From assembly GCA_030146915.1 (NCBI GenBank), contig JASLAT010000023.1, positions 39,876-103,875 of the forward strand: a DNA stretch of 64,000 nt, in the 5' to 3' direction. A model generated the notes under the pieces. The model was not told where the DNA came from. It searched no databases and saw nothing but the letters and a program-made list of their open reading frames with translations. Position 1 is the first letter of the stretch, and the number at the start of each line of letters is the position of its first letter. Positions 17,259-25,695 of this stretch are shown here, piece after piece. The position numbers were made by a program, and so were the translations under genes. Origin of the DNA: Tissierellales bacterium (GTDB taxonomy: Bacteria; Bacillota; Clostridia; Tissierellales; Tissierellaceae).

Positions 17259-18092
17259 ATGAATTATATAAAATTTAAGCCCTCAAGAGTAGAAATATAT
17301 GATAAGCAAAAAGATGACAAGTATTATATATTTAGATCAAACAAGGTTTTAATAAATAAAAAAGATTATTCTTTACCAAATAGGTCTTATGTTGAAAAGA
17401 ACTTAGAGCTAAAAGATTGTCTTTGTATGGGTGGATATCAAGGCTATAATTATTATCAGGCTAATATAGACTGTAATGATATCGATAAGGATTATAAATT
17501 TGTCGACTTGAGAAAATTTATGGAAAATACAGATAAGGATATTGAATATAGAATTGCTTCAAGAGCGTCTTTAATAAATAGCTTTAAAGATAGAAATGAG
17601 AATTGTGGTTATTGTGGTGGAGAAACTATTTTAATCGACCATAGGGAGGATTGGGCTGTAAGATGTAGTGACTGTGGTATGTATAACTGGCCTACAACTT
17701 CTCCAGCTATAATAGTTGCTGTTACCAAAGAAGATAAGCTTTTAATGGGAAGTAACGTAAGATGGGCAGATGATAGGTATAGTGTAATTGCTGGATTTGT
17801 TGAAATGGGAGAAAATTTTGAGGATGCAGTAAAAAGAGAAGTACTTGAAGAAACGGGTATCAAGGTAAAAAACATTAAGTACTTTGGATCCCAAGCTTGG
17901 CCTTTTCCAAACTCTATGATGATAGGATTTACTGCAGAATATTTGTCAGGGGATATAGTTATTGAAAAAGAAGAGTTAACTGATGTAAAATGGTTTAAAA
18001 AGGAAGAAATTCCGGGTAAATTTAATAACTCAAAAAGCATAGGTTCTAAACTTATAAGATGGTTTCTAAATGAATATAAATATAAAAAATAA
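17259..18092 (+). CDS. nudC: NADH pyrophosphatase (NudC-type Nudix hydrolase)
   Basis: The 277-residue hydrolase has an N-terminal divergent domain and a zinc ribbon with CGYCGG and CSDCG at about residues 115-140. The Nudix box GFVEMGENFEDAVKREVLEE (then TGI) fits GX5EX7REUXEEXGU. The post-box SQAWPFPNSMMIGF is the NudC-specific segment. It hydrolyses NAD(H) to NMN(H) and AMP; NudC enzymes can also remove NAD caps from RNA. Last gene of the run beginning at 14550, followed by a bidirectional terminator. Confidence 0.92.
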   Translation: MNYIKFKPSRVEIYDKQKDDKYYIFRSNKVLINKKDYSLPNRSYVEKNLELKDCLCMGGYQGYNYYQANIDCNDIDKDYKFVDLRKFMENTDKDIEYRIASRASLINSFKDRNENCGYCGGETILIDHREDWAVRCSDCGMYNWPTTSPAIIVAVTKEDKLLMGSNVRWADDRYSVIAGFVEMGENFEDAVKREVLEETGIKVKNIKYFGSQAWPFPNSMMIGFTAEYLSGDIVIEKEELTDVKWFKKEEIPGKFNNSKSIGSKLIRWFLNEYKYKK

Positions 18093-18120
18093 GGTTGCTA
18101 ATATTAAAGCAACCTTATTT
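18087..18120. terminator. bidirectional terminator between nudC and rodA
   Basis: Perfect 12-base-pair stem AAATAAGGTTGC/GCAACCTTATTT with a 10-base loop, A-run on one side and T-run on the other. It serves both convergent genes. Confidence 0.9.
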
Positions 18121-18121
18121 T

Positions 18122-19237
18122 TTAAAATTTTAAATTTTCTCTATGGACTGCTACACTTAATGCCAAACCTACAGATACTAAATTTACTAATTGAAATGTT
18201 CCACCATGGCTAATAAAGGGTAGTGGTATTCCTGTAATCGGCATAACTCCCAATGTCATACCTATATTTTCAAAAACATGAAAAACTAATATAGCCGCAA
18301 TTCCAATAACGATCAAAGATCCAAATAAGTCTGTACTTTCTCTTGCTATTTCAATTAATCTTTTTAGGAAAATAAAATAAAGGATAATTAAAAATAGACC
18401 ACCTACAAAGCCTAGTTCCTCAACAATTACTGGGAAAATAAAGTCATCTTGTTTCTGTGGGATATATTGAAATTGTGTTTGAACGCCTTTAAAAAGTCCT
18501 CTCCCCCAAAACTTACCTGACCCTATGGCTATTCTACCTTGTATAGCTTGATAATTAGTATTAGAAGCATCTCTTTCAGGATCTAAAAAGTTAAAAATTC
18601 TATCTTTTTGGTATTGATCCAGCCTAAACCAAAGTACTGGTAAACTCATTATACCAAGTACTAGTGCAGATATTATATACTTCCATCTTACTCCTGCTAC
18701 AAATAACATAGCTGCTATAAAAAATATAAATACCATAGCTGTTCCAGCATCTGGTTGTCCTAGGATAAGAACAACTGGGAACATAGCAAAGGCTAAAACT
18801 TTTAGAAGGGTTATCGGCTCATTAAGCGTATGTTTATTTATATCTATATATTTTGAAAGAGATATAATAAGTCCTAGTTTAACAAACTCAGAAGGTTGAA
18901 AAACGATACCACCTATACTTAGCCATGAGTCTGCACCCCATTGTTCCCCACCTATTCCAAAAAATAAAACAAGTACTAATAAAAAATTTGATATAGCATA
19001 TATATGTAGGTAAAAATCACCTAATATTTGATAATCAAAAAATAAAAAGAATATTATAGCTATTGAGCCTAAAAATGTAGCAGCTCCTTGTGCCCTTAAT
19101 ATTCTAAAACTTTTTTCAGGTGGGAAACTTAAAGTAGCGCTATATAGCATTATAAATCCAAAGGTGCATAAGATTAATGTTGTAAAAAACAAAGTGTAAT
19201 CAAACCTTTTTCCAAATCTTTTCTTTAAGTTAATCAT
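18122..19237 (-). CDS. rodA: rod-shape determining protein RodA (SEDS glycosyltransferase)
   Basis: SEDS-family peptidoglycan polymerase of 371 residues with about ten transmembrane helices. Visible are FDYTLFFTTLILCTFGFIMLYSAT at the start, GSGKFWGRGLFKGVQTQFQYIPQKQDDFIFPVIVEELGF in the large loop, and the C-terminal MPITGIPLPFISHGGTFQLVN. The PQKQDDFIF segment and length fit RodA better than FtsW or SpoVE. It polymerises lipid II with a partner class B PBP for elongation; no PBP or mreBCD is in the window. Stand-alone minus-strand gene with AAAGGAG ahead of its ATG. Confidence 0.88.
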   Translation of the reverse strand: MINLKKRFGKRFDYTLFFTTLILCTFGFIMLYSATLSFPPEKSFRILRAQGAATFLGSIAIIFFLFFDYQILGDFYLHIYAISNFLLVLVLFFGIGGEQWGADSWLSIGGIVFQPSEFVKLGLIISLSKYIDINKHTLNEPITLLKVLAFAMFPVVLILGQPDAGTAMVFIFFIAAMLFVAGVRWKYIISALVLGIMSLPVLWFRLDQYQKDRIFNFLDPERDASNTNYQAIQGRIAIGSGKFWGRGLFKGVQTQFQYIPQKQDDFIFPVIVEELGFVGGLFLIILYFIFLKRLIEIARESTDLFGSLIVIGIAAILVFHVFENIGMTLGVMPITGIPLPFISHGGTFQLVNLVSVGLALSVAVHRENLKF

Positions 19238-19360
19238 ATAAAACTCCTTTACTAAATAACTTAGTGTATTATATCATATTATAGATGAATATATAAGTAA
19301 AACTGTCAATAATACTTATAGTGTAATATATTTTAAATATAAATATTAAGGGGGGATATT

Positions 19361-20380
19361 ATTAAAAATTGTATAAAAAGTCTGGCTAATGATTTAGGAA
19401 TAGATATATGTAGAGTTGTTAATTATAAAATAAGTGAACATAGATTAAATTGGCTAAAACAAAGAAAAGTCTTAGGCTATCAAACAGAGTTTGAAGAAAA
19501 AGACTTAGAATTAAGAACTGATCCAAAAAAAGTTATGCCAAATACTAAATCGATAATTGTAATAGGTCAATCATATAACTATCCTTCAAATAAGACAGTA
19601 CGATTTAAATATAGAGGATATTTATCTAAGTCTAGTAGAGGATTAGACTATCATATTGTATTAAAAGAAAAGATGGGAAATCTTGTAAAAGAAATATTAA
19701 AATTTAAAAGTTTTAGCTATAAGATATATGTAGATACAGGTCCTCTTATTGATAGAGAATTAGCAGAAGCTGCAGGTATTGGGTATTTCGGGAAAAATTG
19801 TTCTATAATAAATGATAAGTATGGATCTTTTATAGCTATAGGATATATATTAACAGATTTAGAAATGACCTCGGATGAAACTATAAATGATGATTGTGGC
19901 AGCTGTGATTTATGCATAAGAGCCTGTCCAACCGGAGCTTTATCAGGAGATTATAAAGTAAATCCTAAAAAGTGTATATCATATTTAACCCAAACTAAAG
20001 AAGATATAGAAGAAAAATTAAGAAGAAAAATGGGTGTAAAAATATTTGGTTGTGATACTTGTCAATTAGTTTGTCCAAAGAATAAGGGGATACTTTATTC
20101 AAAGGAAGAGAAGTTTCATCCTGGTGTTGATGGTGGGCATATAGATTTACTTGAATTTTTAAAATTAACAAATAGAGATTTTAAGGATAAGTATGGTAAA
20201 ATAGCAGGTAGTTGGAGAGGTAGAAATATACTAAAAAGAAATGTGATTATAGCTTTGGCTAATATTGGTAACAAGGAAGTATTGGATTATTTATATAAAG
20301 AAAGTAAGAGTGAAAGCAAAATGATTTCATATTATGCAAGGTGGGCAATTGGAGAAATTATTAGAAAAAATAATAGGTGA
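19361..20380 (+). CDS. queG: epoxyqueuosine reductase QueG, apparent ATT start
   Basis: Converts epoxyqueuosine to queuosine in tRNA, using cobalamin and two 4Fe-4S clusters (CGSCDLCIRACPTGAL and CDTCQLVCPKN). HEAT-like C-terminal segments include GSWRGRNILKRNVIIALANIG. The first in-frame ATG is at 19535, but conserved QueG N-terminal sequence (LGIDICRV, HRLNWLKQRK, LRTDPKKVMPNTKSI) is encoded upstream without interruption back to 19343. A strong ribosome binding site AAGGGGGG lies at about 19348-19355, and the only plausible start behind it is ATT 19361 (or 19358). No in-frame ATG, GTG or TTG exists between 19343 and 19535. The full protein is about 339 residues. Confidence 0.85.
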   Translation: MKNCIKSLANDLGIDICRVVNYKISEHRLNWLKQRKVLGYQTEFEEKDLELRTDPKKVMPNTKSIIVIGQSYNYPSNKTVRFKYRGYLSKSSRGLDYHIVLKEKMGNLVKEILKFKSFSYKIYVDTGPLIDRELAEAAGIGYFGKNCSIINDKYGSFIAIGYILTDLEMTSDETINDDCGSCDLCIRACPTGALSGDYKVNPKKCISYLTQTKEDIEEKLRRKMGVKIFGCDTCQLVCPKNKGILYSKEEKFHPGVDGGHIDLLEFLKLTNRDFKDKYGKIAGSWRGRNILKRNVIIALANIGNKEVLDYLYKESKSESKMISYYARWAIGEIIRKNNR

Positions 20381-20384
20381 TAAA

Positions 20385-20666
20385 TTGATAGTATTAGTTT
20401 TTGAGGTAGACTTGATTATTTATGAGTCGAACTCATTAAAGGAAAAAAGGTCTGTTATAAATAGTTTAATAAGAAGATTACAAACTAGATTTAATGCTTC
20501 TATTGCAGAAGTGGGAAATTTAGAATTATGGTCTAAGTCAAAGTTAGGTGTTGCACTTATTTCTAATGATAAGAAACATTTACAAGCTAAATTTTCAAAA
20601 ATAATAAATTTTATAGATCAGGATCATAGGGTAGAGACTATATCAATATATAAAGAATTTATTTAA
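20385..20666 (+). CDS. DUF503 family protein (YlxP-like)
   Basis: The 93-residue protein begins (M)IVLVFEVDLIIYESNSLKEKRSVINSLIRRLQTRFNASIAEVGN. This is the DUF503 signature, including SLKEKR and FN.S.AEV. Relatives such as YlxP sit in the nusA-infB-rbfA cluster in many Firmicutes; molecular function is unknown. TTG 20385 gives the family's usual length and lies just after the queG stop with AGGTGA upstream. Longer in-frame versions would extend back inside queG and are rejected. Part of the queG-DUF503-nth run. Confidence 0.8.
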   Translation: MIVLVFEVDLIIYESNSLKEKRSVINSLIRRLQTRFNASIAEVGNLELWSKSKLGVALISNDKKHLQAKFSKIINFIDQDHRVETISIYKEFI

Positions 20667-20681
20667 AAAGAGGTGTTATAT

Positions 20682-21335
20682 TTGTCAAAAAAAGTTTTAA
20701 CTAAAGAAGAAATAAAGGAAGTATTAAGAATATTAAATGATAGATTCCCAGATGCTAGAGCTGAATTAGATCATAGTAATAGTTTTGAGTTATTATTGGC
20801 CACTATAATGTCAGCACAAACAACAGATGTCCAAGTAAATAAAGTTACTGCTAAGCTTTTTAAAGAGTTTAAAAAACCAGAAGACTATCTTAAACTTACG
20901 CAAGAAGAATTGGCTAGTAAAATTAATAGTATAGGATTTTACAACATGAAAAGTAAGCATATACTGGGAACTTGTAAGATGTTAATAGAAGATTTTGATG
21001 GTAAGGTACCAAATAATATAGATGATTTACAGAAGCTTCCAGGTGTAGGAAGAAAAACAGCAAATGTTGTTGTAAGTAATGCATTTGATATCCCAGCTAT
21101 TGCTGTAGATACACATGTTTTTAGAGTTTCAAATAGGATAGGTATGGCTAATGCTAAAAATGTTGAAGAGACGGAAAAACAGTTAATGAGAAATATTGAT
21201 AAAGATATGTGGACTAAATCACATAATTTACTAATATTTCATGGAAGAAGAATATGTAGAGCACAAAGTCCTAAGTGTGATGAATGTCCAATTATGAATT
21301 ATTGCCTAGCATACAAAAATGGAAAAATTAAATAA
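20682..21335 (+). CDS. nth: endonuclease III
   Basis: Bifunctional DNA glycosylase/AP lyase for oxidised pyrimidines, 217 residues. It shows the helix-hairpin-helix LPGVGRKTANVV with the catalytic Lys before it (the residue that follows PGVGR in this family), the catalytic Asp in AVDTHVFRV, and a C-terminal 4Fe-4S motif C-x6-C-x2-C-x5-C (CRAQSPKCDECPIMNYC). TTG 20682 lies eight bases after AGAGG; a GTG at 20673 overlaps the ribosome binding site and is rejected. It lies 15 bases behind the DUF503 gene. Confidence 0.94.
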   Translation: MSKKVLTKEEIKEVLRILNDRFPDARAELDHSNSFELLLATIMSAQTTDVQVNKVTAKLFKEFKKPEDYLKLTQEELASKINSIGFYNMKSKHILGTCKMLIEDFDGKVPNNIDDLQKLPGVGRKTANVVVSNAFDIPAIAVDTHVFRVSNRIGMANAKNVEETEKQLMRNIDKDMWTKSHNLLIFHGRRICRAQSPKCDECPIMNYCLAYKNGKIK

Positions 21336-21363
21336 TACATACTATTTAGTATATAGTATGTAT
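21335..21363 (+). terminator. AT-only hairpin after nth
   Basis: Perfect 11-base-pair stem ATACATACTAT/ATAGTATGTAT starting at the stop codon. There is no T-run, so its role as a terminator is uncertain. Confidence 0.4.
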
Positions 21364-21414
21364 ATTGACTTATAGTCAGATAATATAGTAAACTAATTAT
21401 CTAGGAGTGATTAA

Positions 21415-22242
21415 ATGAAATATAAATTAATTGCAATAGATATGGACGGTACTTTACTAGCTAGTGGAAATAAAATAAGCAATAGAACTATTGAAACTAT
21501 TCATAAAGCAAAGTTAGCAGGTGTGAAGCCTATTTTAGCAACAGGTAGGCTATATCCTTCTGCTAAGGCTTATGCAGATAAGTTAGGATTTAAAAATCCT
21601 ATAATAAGTGGTAACGGAGCTGCGTTGCATGATGAAAATGGTAAATTAATATATGAGTCTTATATTAACAACGATACCTTAAGAACCTTAATAGAAGTAT
21701 TAGATAAATCTGATCTTTATTATCATTTATATTCTACAGAATCTATATATACTAATATTAATAAATTAGATTTAGAACTTTTAACTAGTTATTATGGTAA
21801 TGATAGTGGTAAGCTAGATATACCAGCTTTAGACTACAGTGATTTCGAGTCTTTAGAAAAGCTTTTAAAAGAAAGAGATGAAAATATAAATAAAATTATG
21901 GCTATAGGTGAAGATTATGAGTTAAAAGAGCTTGAAAAAAATTTATCAAAAATAGATTCTATTGAAGTTACTAGCTCATGGTATAATAATTTAGAGATAA
22001 TGAATCTAGGAGTATCAAAAGGAAGTACTTTAAATTATCTTTCTAAAAAAATGGGTATAGACAGTGAGCAAATTATTGCAATAGGCGATAATGAGAACGA
22101 TTTACCTATGTTAAAATTAGCAGGATTAGCAATAGCTATGGGAAATGCGGTAGATTTTATAAAAGATAAGGTGGATTATATCACTGATATTAATGATAAA
22201 GATGGTGTAGCTAAGGCAATAGAAAAATTTATTTTAGAGTAG
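21415..22242 (+). CDS. Cof-type HAD-IIB phosphatase
   Basis: The 275-residue HAD hydrolase has the type IIB cap. Motif I is AIDMDGTLLASG, motif II region PILATGRLY, motif III lysine in GVSKGSTLNYL, and motif IV IGDNENDLPMLKLAG. Family enzymes hydrolyse sugar phosphates, FMN or pyridoxal phosphate with broad specificity, so the substrate cannot be named. AGGAG lies ahead of ATG 21415. It is followed by trmL after eight bases. Confidence 0.88.
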   Translation: MKYKLIAIDMDGTLLASGNKISNRTIETIHKAKLAGVKPILATGRLYPSAKAYADKLGFKNPIISGNGAALHDENGKLIYESYINNDTLRTLIEVLDKSDLYYHLYSTESIYTNINKLDLELLTSYYGNDSGKLDIPALDYSDFESLEKLLKERDENINKIMAIGEDYELKELEKNLSKIDSIEVTSSWYNNLEIMNLGVSKGSTLNYLSKKMGIDSEQIIAIGDNENDLPMLKLAGLAIAMGNAVDFIKDKVDYITDINDKDGVAKAIEKFILE

Positions 22243-22250
22243 GGGATAAA

Positions 22251-22721
22251 ATGACATTAAATATAGTTTTAGTGGAACCTGAGATTCCACAAAATACTGG
22301 AAATATATCAAGAACTTGTGCAATAACTAAGACGGTTTTACATTTAGTTAGACCTTTAGGTTTTTCATTAGAAGATAAGTACTTAAAAAGAGCTGGATTA
22401 GACTATTGGTCAATGTTGGATGTTAGATATTATGATAGTTTTGAAGAAGTTAAGGAAAAAAATCCAGATGGAAAGTTCTTTTATGCTACAACAAAAGCAG
22501 ATAAATACTATACAGATGTAAAATATGAAGATAATACTTTTTTTGTATTTGGTAAGGAAACTAAAGGATTGAGCAAGGATATTTTAAAAGGTCAGAAAGA
22601 ATATATGATAAAGATACCTATGAAGACCGATATAAATAGGTCGCTTAATCTAGCTAATTCTGTAAATATAATAGTGTATGAAGCCTATCGTCAACTAGGT
22701 TTTCCATTTTTAAGCGAATAG
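22251..22721 (+). CDS. trmL: tRNA (cytidine(34)-2'-O)-methyltransferase TrmL
   Basis: SPOUT-class methyltransferase of 156 residues. The N terminus NIVLVEPEIPQNTGNISRTC, the segment LVRPLGFSLEDKYLKRAGLDYW, the knot motif FVFGKETKGL and the C-terminal IPMKTDINRSLNLANSVNI are diagnostic for the TrmL/YibK/CspR group. It methylates the wobble ribose of leucine tRNAs using S-adenosylmethionine. Length is typical. GGGGATAAA precedes ATG 22251. Confidence 0.93.
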   Translation: MTLNIVLVEPEIPQNTGNISRTCAITKTVLHLVRPLGFSLEDKYLKRAGLDYWSMLDVRYYDSFEEVKEKNPDGKFFYATTKADKYYTDVKYEDNTFFVFGKETKGLSKDILKGQKEYMIKIPMKTDINRSLNLANSVNIIVYEAYRQLGFPFLSE

Positions 22722-22737
22722 ATATAGGAGGGTACAT

Positions 22738-24336
22738 ATGAATATAGCAATACCTGTTTTTGGAGGACTAGGCCTTTTTTTATATGGTATGAATATAATG
22801 GGAACTGGTCTGCAACAGGCTGCTGGAGAAAGACTTAAGAAAATAGTAGAGGTATTAACAAATAATAGATTTATGGCTGTCTTGGTAGGAGCAGCTGTAA
22901 CTATGATAATACAAAGTAGTTCAGCTACTACAGTTATGGTTGTAGGATTTGTTAATGCAGGTATTATGACTTTAAGTCAAGCAGTAGGAGTTATTATGGG
23001 AGCTAATATAGGTACAACGGTTACAGCTCAATTAATAGCTTTTAATTTAACAGATTACGCGCCAGCAGCAGTTATAATAGGAATGATTGTTTTGTTTCTT
23101 TCTTCAGACAAGAAAGGAAAAGATTTATCCGATATCCTAGTAGGATTTGGTATTCTTTTTATCGGTATGGATATGATGAGTAATGGTTTGAGTCCGTTAG
23201 CTCAGAGCGAAGCTTTTACAAATATAATTGTCAAACTAAATAATCCCTACCTAGCAGCTCTAGTAGGTATGGCTTTGACTACTGTAGTTCAAAGTAGTAG
23301 TGCCTCTATAGGGGTTTTACAAGCTTTAGCTGGTCAAGGATTATTAGATATTAATATAGCTTTTCCAATATTATTTGGTGAAAATATAGGAACTACAACA
23401 ACAGCTTTAATATCATCTGTTGGCGCCAATAAGACTGCAAAAAGAGCGGCAGTAATACATTTTTTATTTAACTTAGTAGGAACTATTGTTTTTATGACAA
23501 TACTAAGAAGTCCTATTCAAAGGGTTGTACTTAAAATATCACCTAATAATGTGGCGAGACAGATAGCCAATGCACATACCTTGTTTAATATACTTAATGT
23601 TATTATTCAGTTTCCTTTTGCTAACTTTTTAGTAAAGGCAGCTGAAACTCTTGTAAAAGGAGACGATATTAAATTAGGAGAATCAAAGTACTTAGATGAT
23701 AGAATTTTAGAAACACCATCTATTGCATTAGGATTTGCTGAGAAAGAAACCCTTAGGATGGCTAGTATAGTTGAAGAAAATGTTATAAAAGCTAAAAGAG
23801 CATTTGTAGATGATGAGTTTGACGAGATTGCTGGAGTGCTTGAAAGAGAAGCCATAGTAGATCAACTTGAAAAAGAAATAACAGAGTATGTTATAAAACT
23901 TACGAATATGCCTCTTACAGCTACTCAACATGAAAGAATAAATAGGTTAATTTATGTTATAAATGACTTAGAAAGAATTGGAGATCATGCAGAAAACTGG
24001 GCAGAGTTAGCAGAATCTAAGCAAAGAGATGGACTTTTCTTTTCTCAGGATGCTACAGATGCTATAGTATATATGTTTGATAGAGCAAATGATGTTTATT
24101 TAATGGCAATAAAAGCTTTTGAAGATGATGATAAAGATTTAGCTAGGGAAGCTTTACTTATAGAAGAAGAAGTTAACCAATTAGAAGAAATAAATAAAAA
24201 TGCTCATATTGATAGATTAAATCAAGGTTCATGTACTACTGAAGCAGGAGTTATATATTTAGATGGTCTTAGTAATCTTGAGAGAATATCTGATCATGCA
24301 ACTAATATTTGTAAATTAGTTTTAGATTCTGATTAA
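22738..24336 (+). CDS. Na/Pi-cotransporter family protein with PhoU-like domain
   Basis: The 532-residue protein begins with a short hydrophobic GGLGLFLYGMNIMG. Two inverted PNaS repeats follow, marked by IQSSSATTVMVVGFVNAG and VVQSSSASIGVLQALAG with GANIGTT and GENIGTT. The C-terminal third (about 330-532) is a PhoU-like helical bundle containing INDLERIGDHAEN and SNLERISDHATN. It is related to NptA/YjbB Na+-phosphate transporters; direction and substrate (phosphate) are inferred from family. AGGAGG precedes ATG 22738. Last of a three-gene run with the Cof phosphatase and trmL. Confidence 0.9.
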   Translation: MNIAIPVFGGLGLFLYGMNIMGTGLQQAAGERLKKIVEVLTNNRFMAVLVGAAVTMIIQSSSATTVMVVGFVNAGIMTLSQAVGVIMGANIGTTVTAQLIAFNLTDYAPAAVIIGMIVLFLSSDKKGKDLSDILVGFGILFIGMDMMSNGLSPLAQSEAFTNIIVKLNNPYLAALVGMALTTVVQSSSASIGVLQALAGQGLLDINIAFPILFGENIGTTTTALISSVGANKTAKRAAVIHFLFNLVGTIVFMTILRSPIQRVVLKISPNNVARQIANAHTLFNILNVIIQFPFANFLVKAAETLVKGDDIKLGESKYLDDRILETPSIALGFAEKETLRMASIVEENVIKAKRAFVDDEFDEIAGVLEREAIVDQLEKEITEYVIKLTNMPLTATQHERINRLIYVINDLERIGDHAENWAELAESKQRDGLFFSQDATDAIVYMFDRANDVYLMAIKAFEDDDKDLAREALLIEEEVNQLEEINKNAHIDRLNQGSCTTEAGVIYLDGLSNLERISDHATNICKLVLDSD

Positions 24337-24641
24337 AAATAATTCTTGTATTTTAGAAGAATTTATAATATGATATCTCTACAGTGTTAAAATTATTGAG
24401 GTAGTTTTTATGTATTATTTAGTAATCTTTATAGACATGATTTAACTAAAGACTATAATAATAGCACTTTAGAGAGCAAAAAAATAGCAACATATAAAAA
24501 ACAGGGTAGAAAAAAATCTATCCTGTTTTTATTTTTAAAATTTGAGTATATATAGTAATATAGTGTAAAATGTGTTATCATATATAGATATATGAACATA
24601 CTTTGATATGTAAAATAAATTTATTAATAGGAGGAGTTATT
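24337..24641 (+). other. 305-base gap between the phosphate transporter gene and trxB
   Basis: A weak hairpin AATTCTT/AAGAATT (24341-24363) follows the transporter gene. An AT-rich stretch with no convincing ORF runs to about 24496; an 11-codon ATG frame near 24410 is unlikely to be real. A strong intrinsic terminator occupies 24497-24530. Possible trxB promoter elements (TTGAGT near 24542 with TAAAAT 18 bases on) lie between the terminator and the trxB ribosome binding site. The strong terminator far from the upstream gene could end a small RNA, but no good promoter for one is evident. Confidence 0.4.
24497..24530 (+). terminator. intrinsic terminator upstream of trxB
   Basis: 14-base-pair stem AAAAACAGGGTAGA/TCTATCCTGTTTTT (one G-U) followed by ATTTTT. 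Confidence 0.88.
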
Positions 24642-25574
24642 ATGATATATGATGTAGTAATAATTGGTGCAGGTCCAGCAGGCCTTTCAGCAGGTTTATA
24701 TGCTGCTAGGGCAACTCTTAATACTTTGATAATAGAAAAGGAAGCCATAGGGGGACAAATAAAAAATACTAATGAGGTTGCTAACTATCCTGGTGCAGAC
24801 TTAGATATTAGCGGAGCAGAATTAACACAAAAAATGTTAGAACAAGCTGAATCTTTTGGTGCAAAAAAAGTTAGTGATGAGATAGTAGAAGTGGATTTTT
24901 CTGGAGATATAAAGATTCTTAAAGGTAAAGATAAGGAATACAAAGCTAAGTCAGTTATAATAGCAACTGGTGCAGTTTCTAGATTGATTGGTGCTCCAGG
25001 AGAAGAAGAATTTACAGGAAGAGGTGTATCTTACTGTGTAACTTGTGATGGTGCTTTTTTCCAAGGTTTAGAAACTTTTGTTATAGGTGGTGGAGATGCT
25101 GCCATAGAAGAAGCTATGCAATTAACTAAATTTGCGAAAAAGGTAAATGTAGTTCATAGAAGAGATGAGCTAAGAGCTGCAAAATCTATTCAAGAAAAAG
25201 CATTTAAAAATGATAAAATTAACTTTATTTGGGATTCTGTAGTAAAAGAATTAAAAGGCGATATGATGTTGGATACAGTGGTTTTAGAAAATGTTAAAAC
25301 AGGTGAAGAAACAGTTTATAAAGCTGATGAAAAAGATGGAGCTTTAGGAGTTTTTGTTTATATAGGTTTCTTACCAGCAACAGATATGTTTAAAGGTCAA
25401 TTAGAAATGGAAAAAGGTTATATAGTTACTGATAATAATATGAAAACAAGTGTTGAAGGTGTTTTTGCAGCTGGAGATAATACAATTAAATCTTTAAGAC
25501 AAGTTGTTACAGCAACCTCTGATGGAGCTGTAGCTGCAGTAGAAGCAGAAAAATATATAGACAATAACTTTTAG
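24642..25574 (+). CDS. trxB: thioredoxin reductase
   Basis: FAD/NADPH-dependent disulfide reductase of 310 residues. The FAD Rossmann motif is IIGAGPAGLSAGLYAAR at residues 7-23, the redox-active pair is in SYCVTCDGAFF, the NADPH-binding GGGDAAIEEA is followed by HRRDELRAA, and the C-terminal FAD segment is GVFAAGDN. The active-site pair is CVTC rather than CATC, a conservative difference. ATG 24642 follows TAGGAGGAG; an in-frame ATG at 24603 precedes the ribosome binding site and is rejected. Single gene between terminators. Confidence 0.94.
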   Translation: MIYDVVIIGAGPAGLSAGLYAARATLNTLIIEKEAIGGQIKNTNEVANYPGADLDISGAELTQKMLEQAESFGAKKVSDEIVEVDFSGDIKILKGKDKEYKAKSVIIATGAVSRLIGAPGEEEFTGRGVSYCVTCDGAFFQGLETFVIGGGDAAIEEAMQLTKFAKKVNVVHRRDELRAAKSIQEKAFKNDKINFIWDSVVKELKGDMMLDTVVLENVKTGEETVYKADEKDGALGVFVYIGFLPATDMFKGQLEMEKGYIVTDNNMKTSVEGVFAAGDNTIKSLRQVVTATSDGAVAAVEAEKYIDNNF

Positions 25575-25585
25575 TTATATAAGGT

Positions 25586-25619
25586 AACCAAGTAAATTCA
25601 AATTGAAATTTACTTGGTT
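25586..25619 (+). terminator. intrinsic terminator after trxB
   Basis: 13-base-pair stem AACCAAGTAAATT/AATTTACTTGGTT with an 8-base loop and short T-rich tail. Its 3' arm overlaps the -35 region of the next promoter. Confidence 0.85.
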
Positions 25620-25631
25620 TTCTATTATAAT
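25603..25631 (+). promoter_or_regulatory. sigma-A promoter of the nucleoside ABC importer operon
   Basis: TTGAAA at 25603 and TATAAT at 25626 with a 17-base spacer. The -35 lies in the loop and 3' arm of the trxB terminator. The leader to the start codon is about 58 bases. Confidence 0.8.
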
Positions 25632-25695
25632 TTACATGAGGGCAATCCTAGTAATCAATATTCATATATTGAAAAAATAAGGGAGGAAAATCAAA

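Noticed and set aside
19535..20380. Short queG starting at ATG 19535
   Set aside because: No ribosome binding site ahead of that ATG, and conserved QueG residues are encoded upstream in the same open frame.
24570..24615. ArsR-like operator upstream of trxB
   Set aside because: ATATGAACATACTTTGATATG looks superficially similar to the element at 5996, but the two arms are not complementary over more than a few bases.
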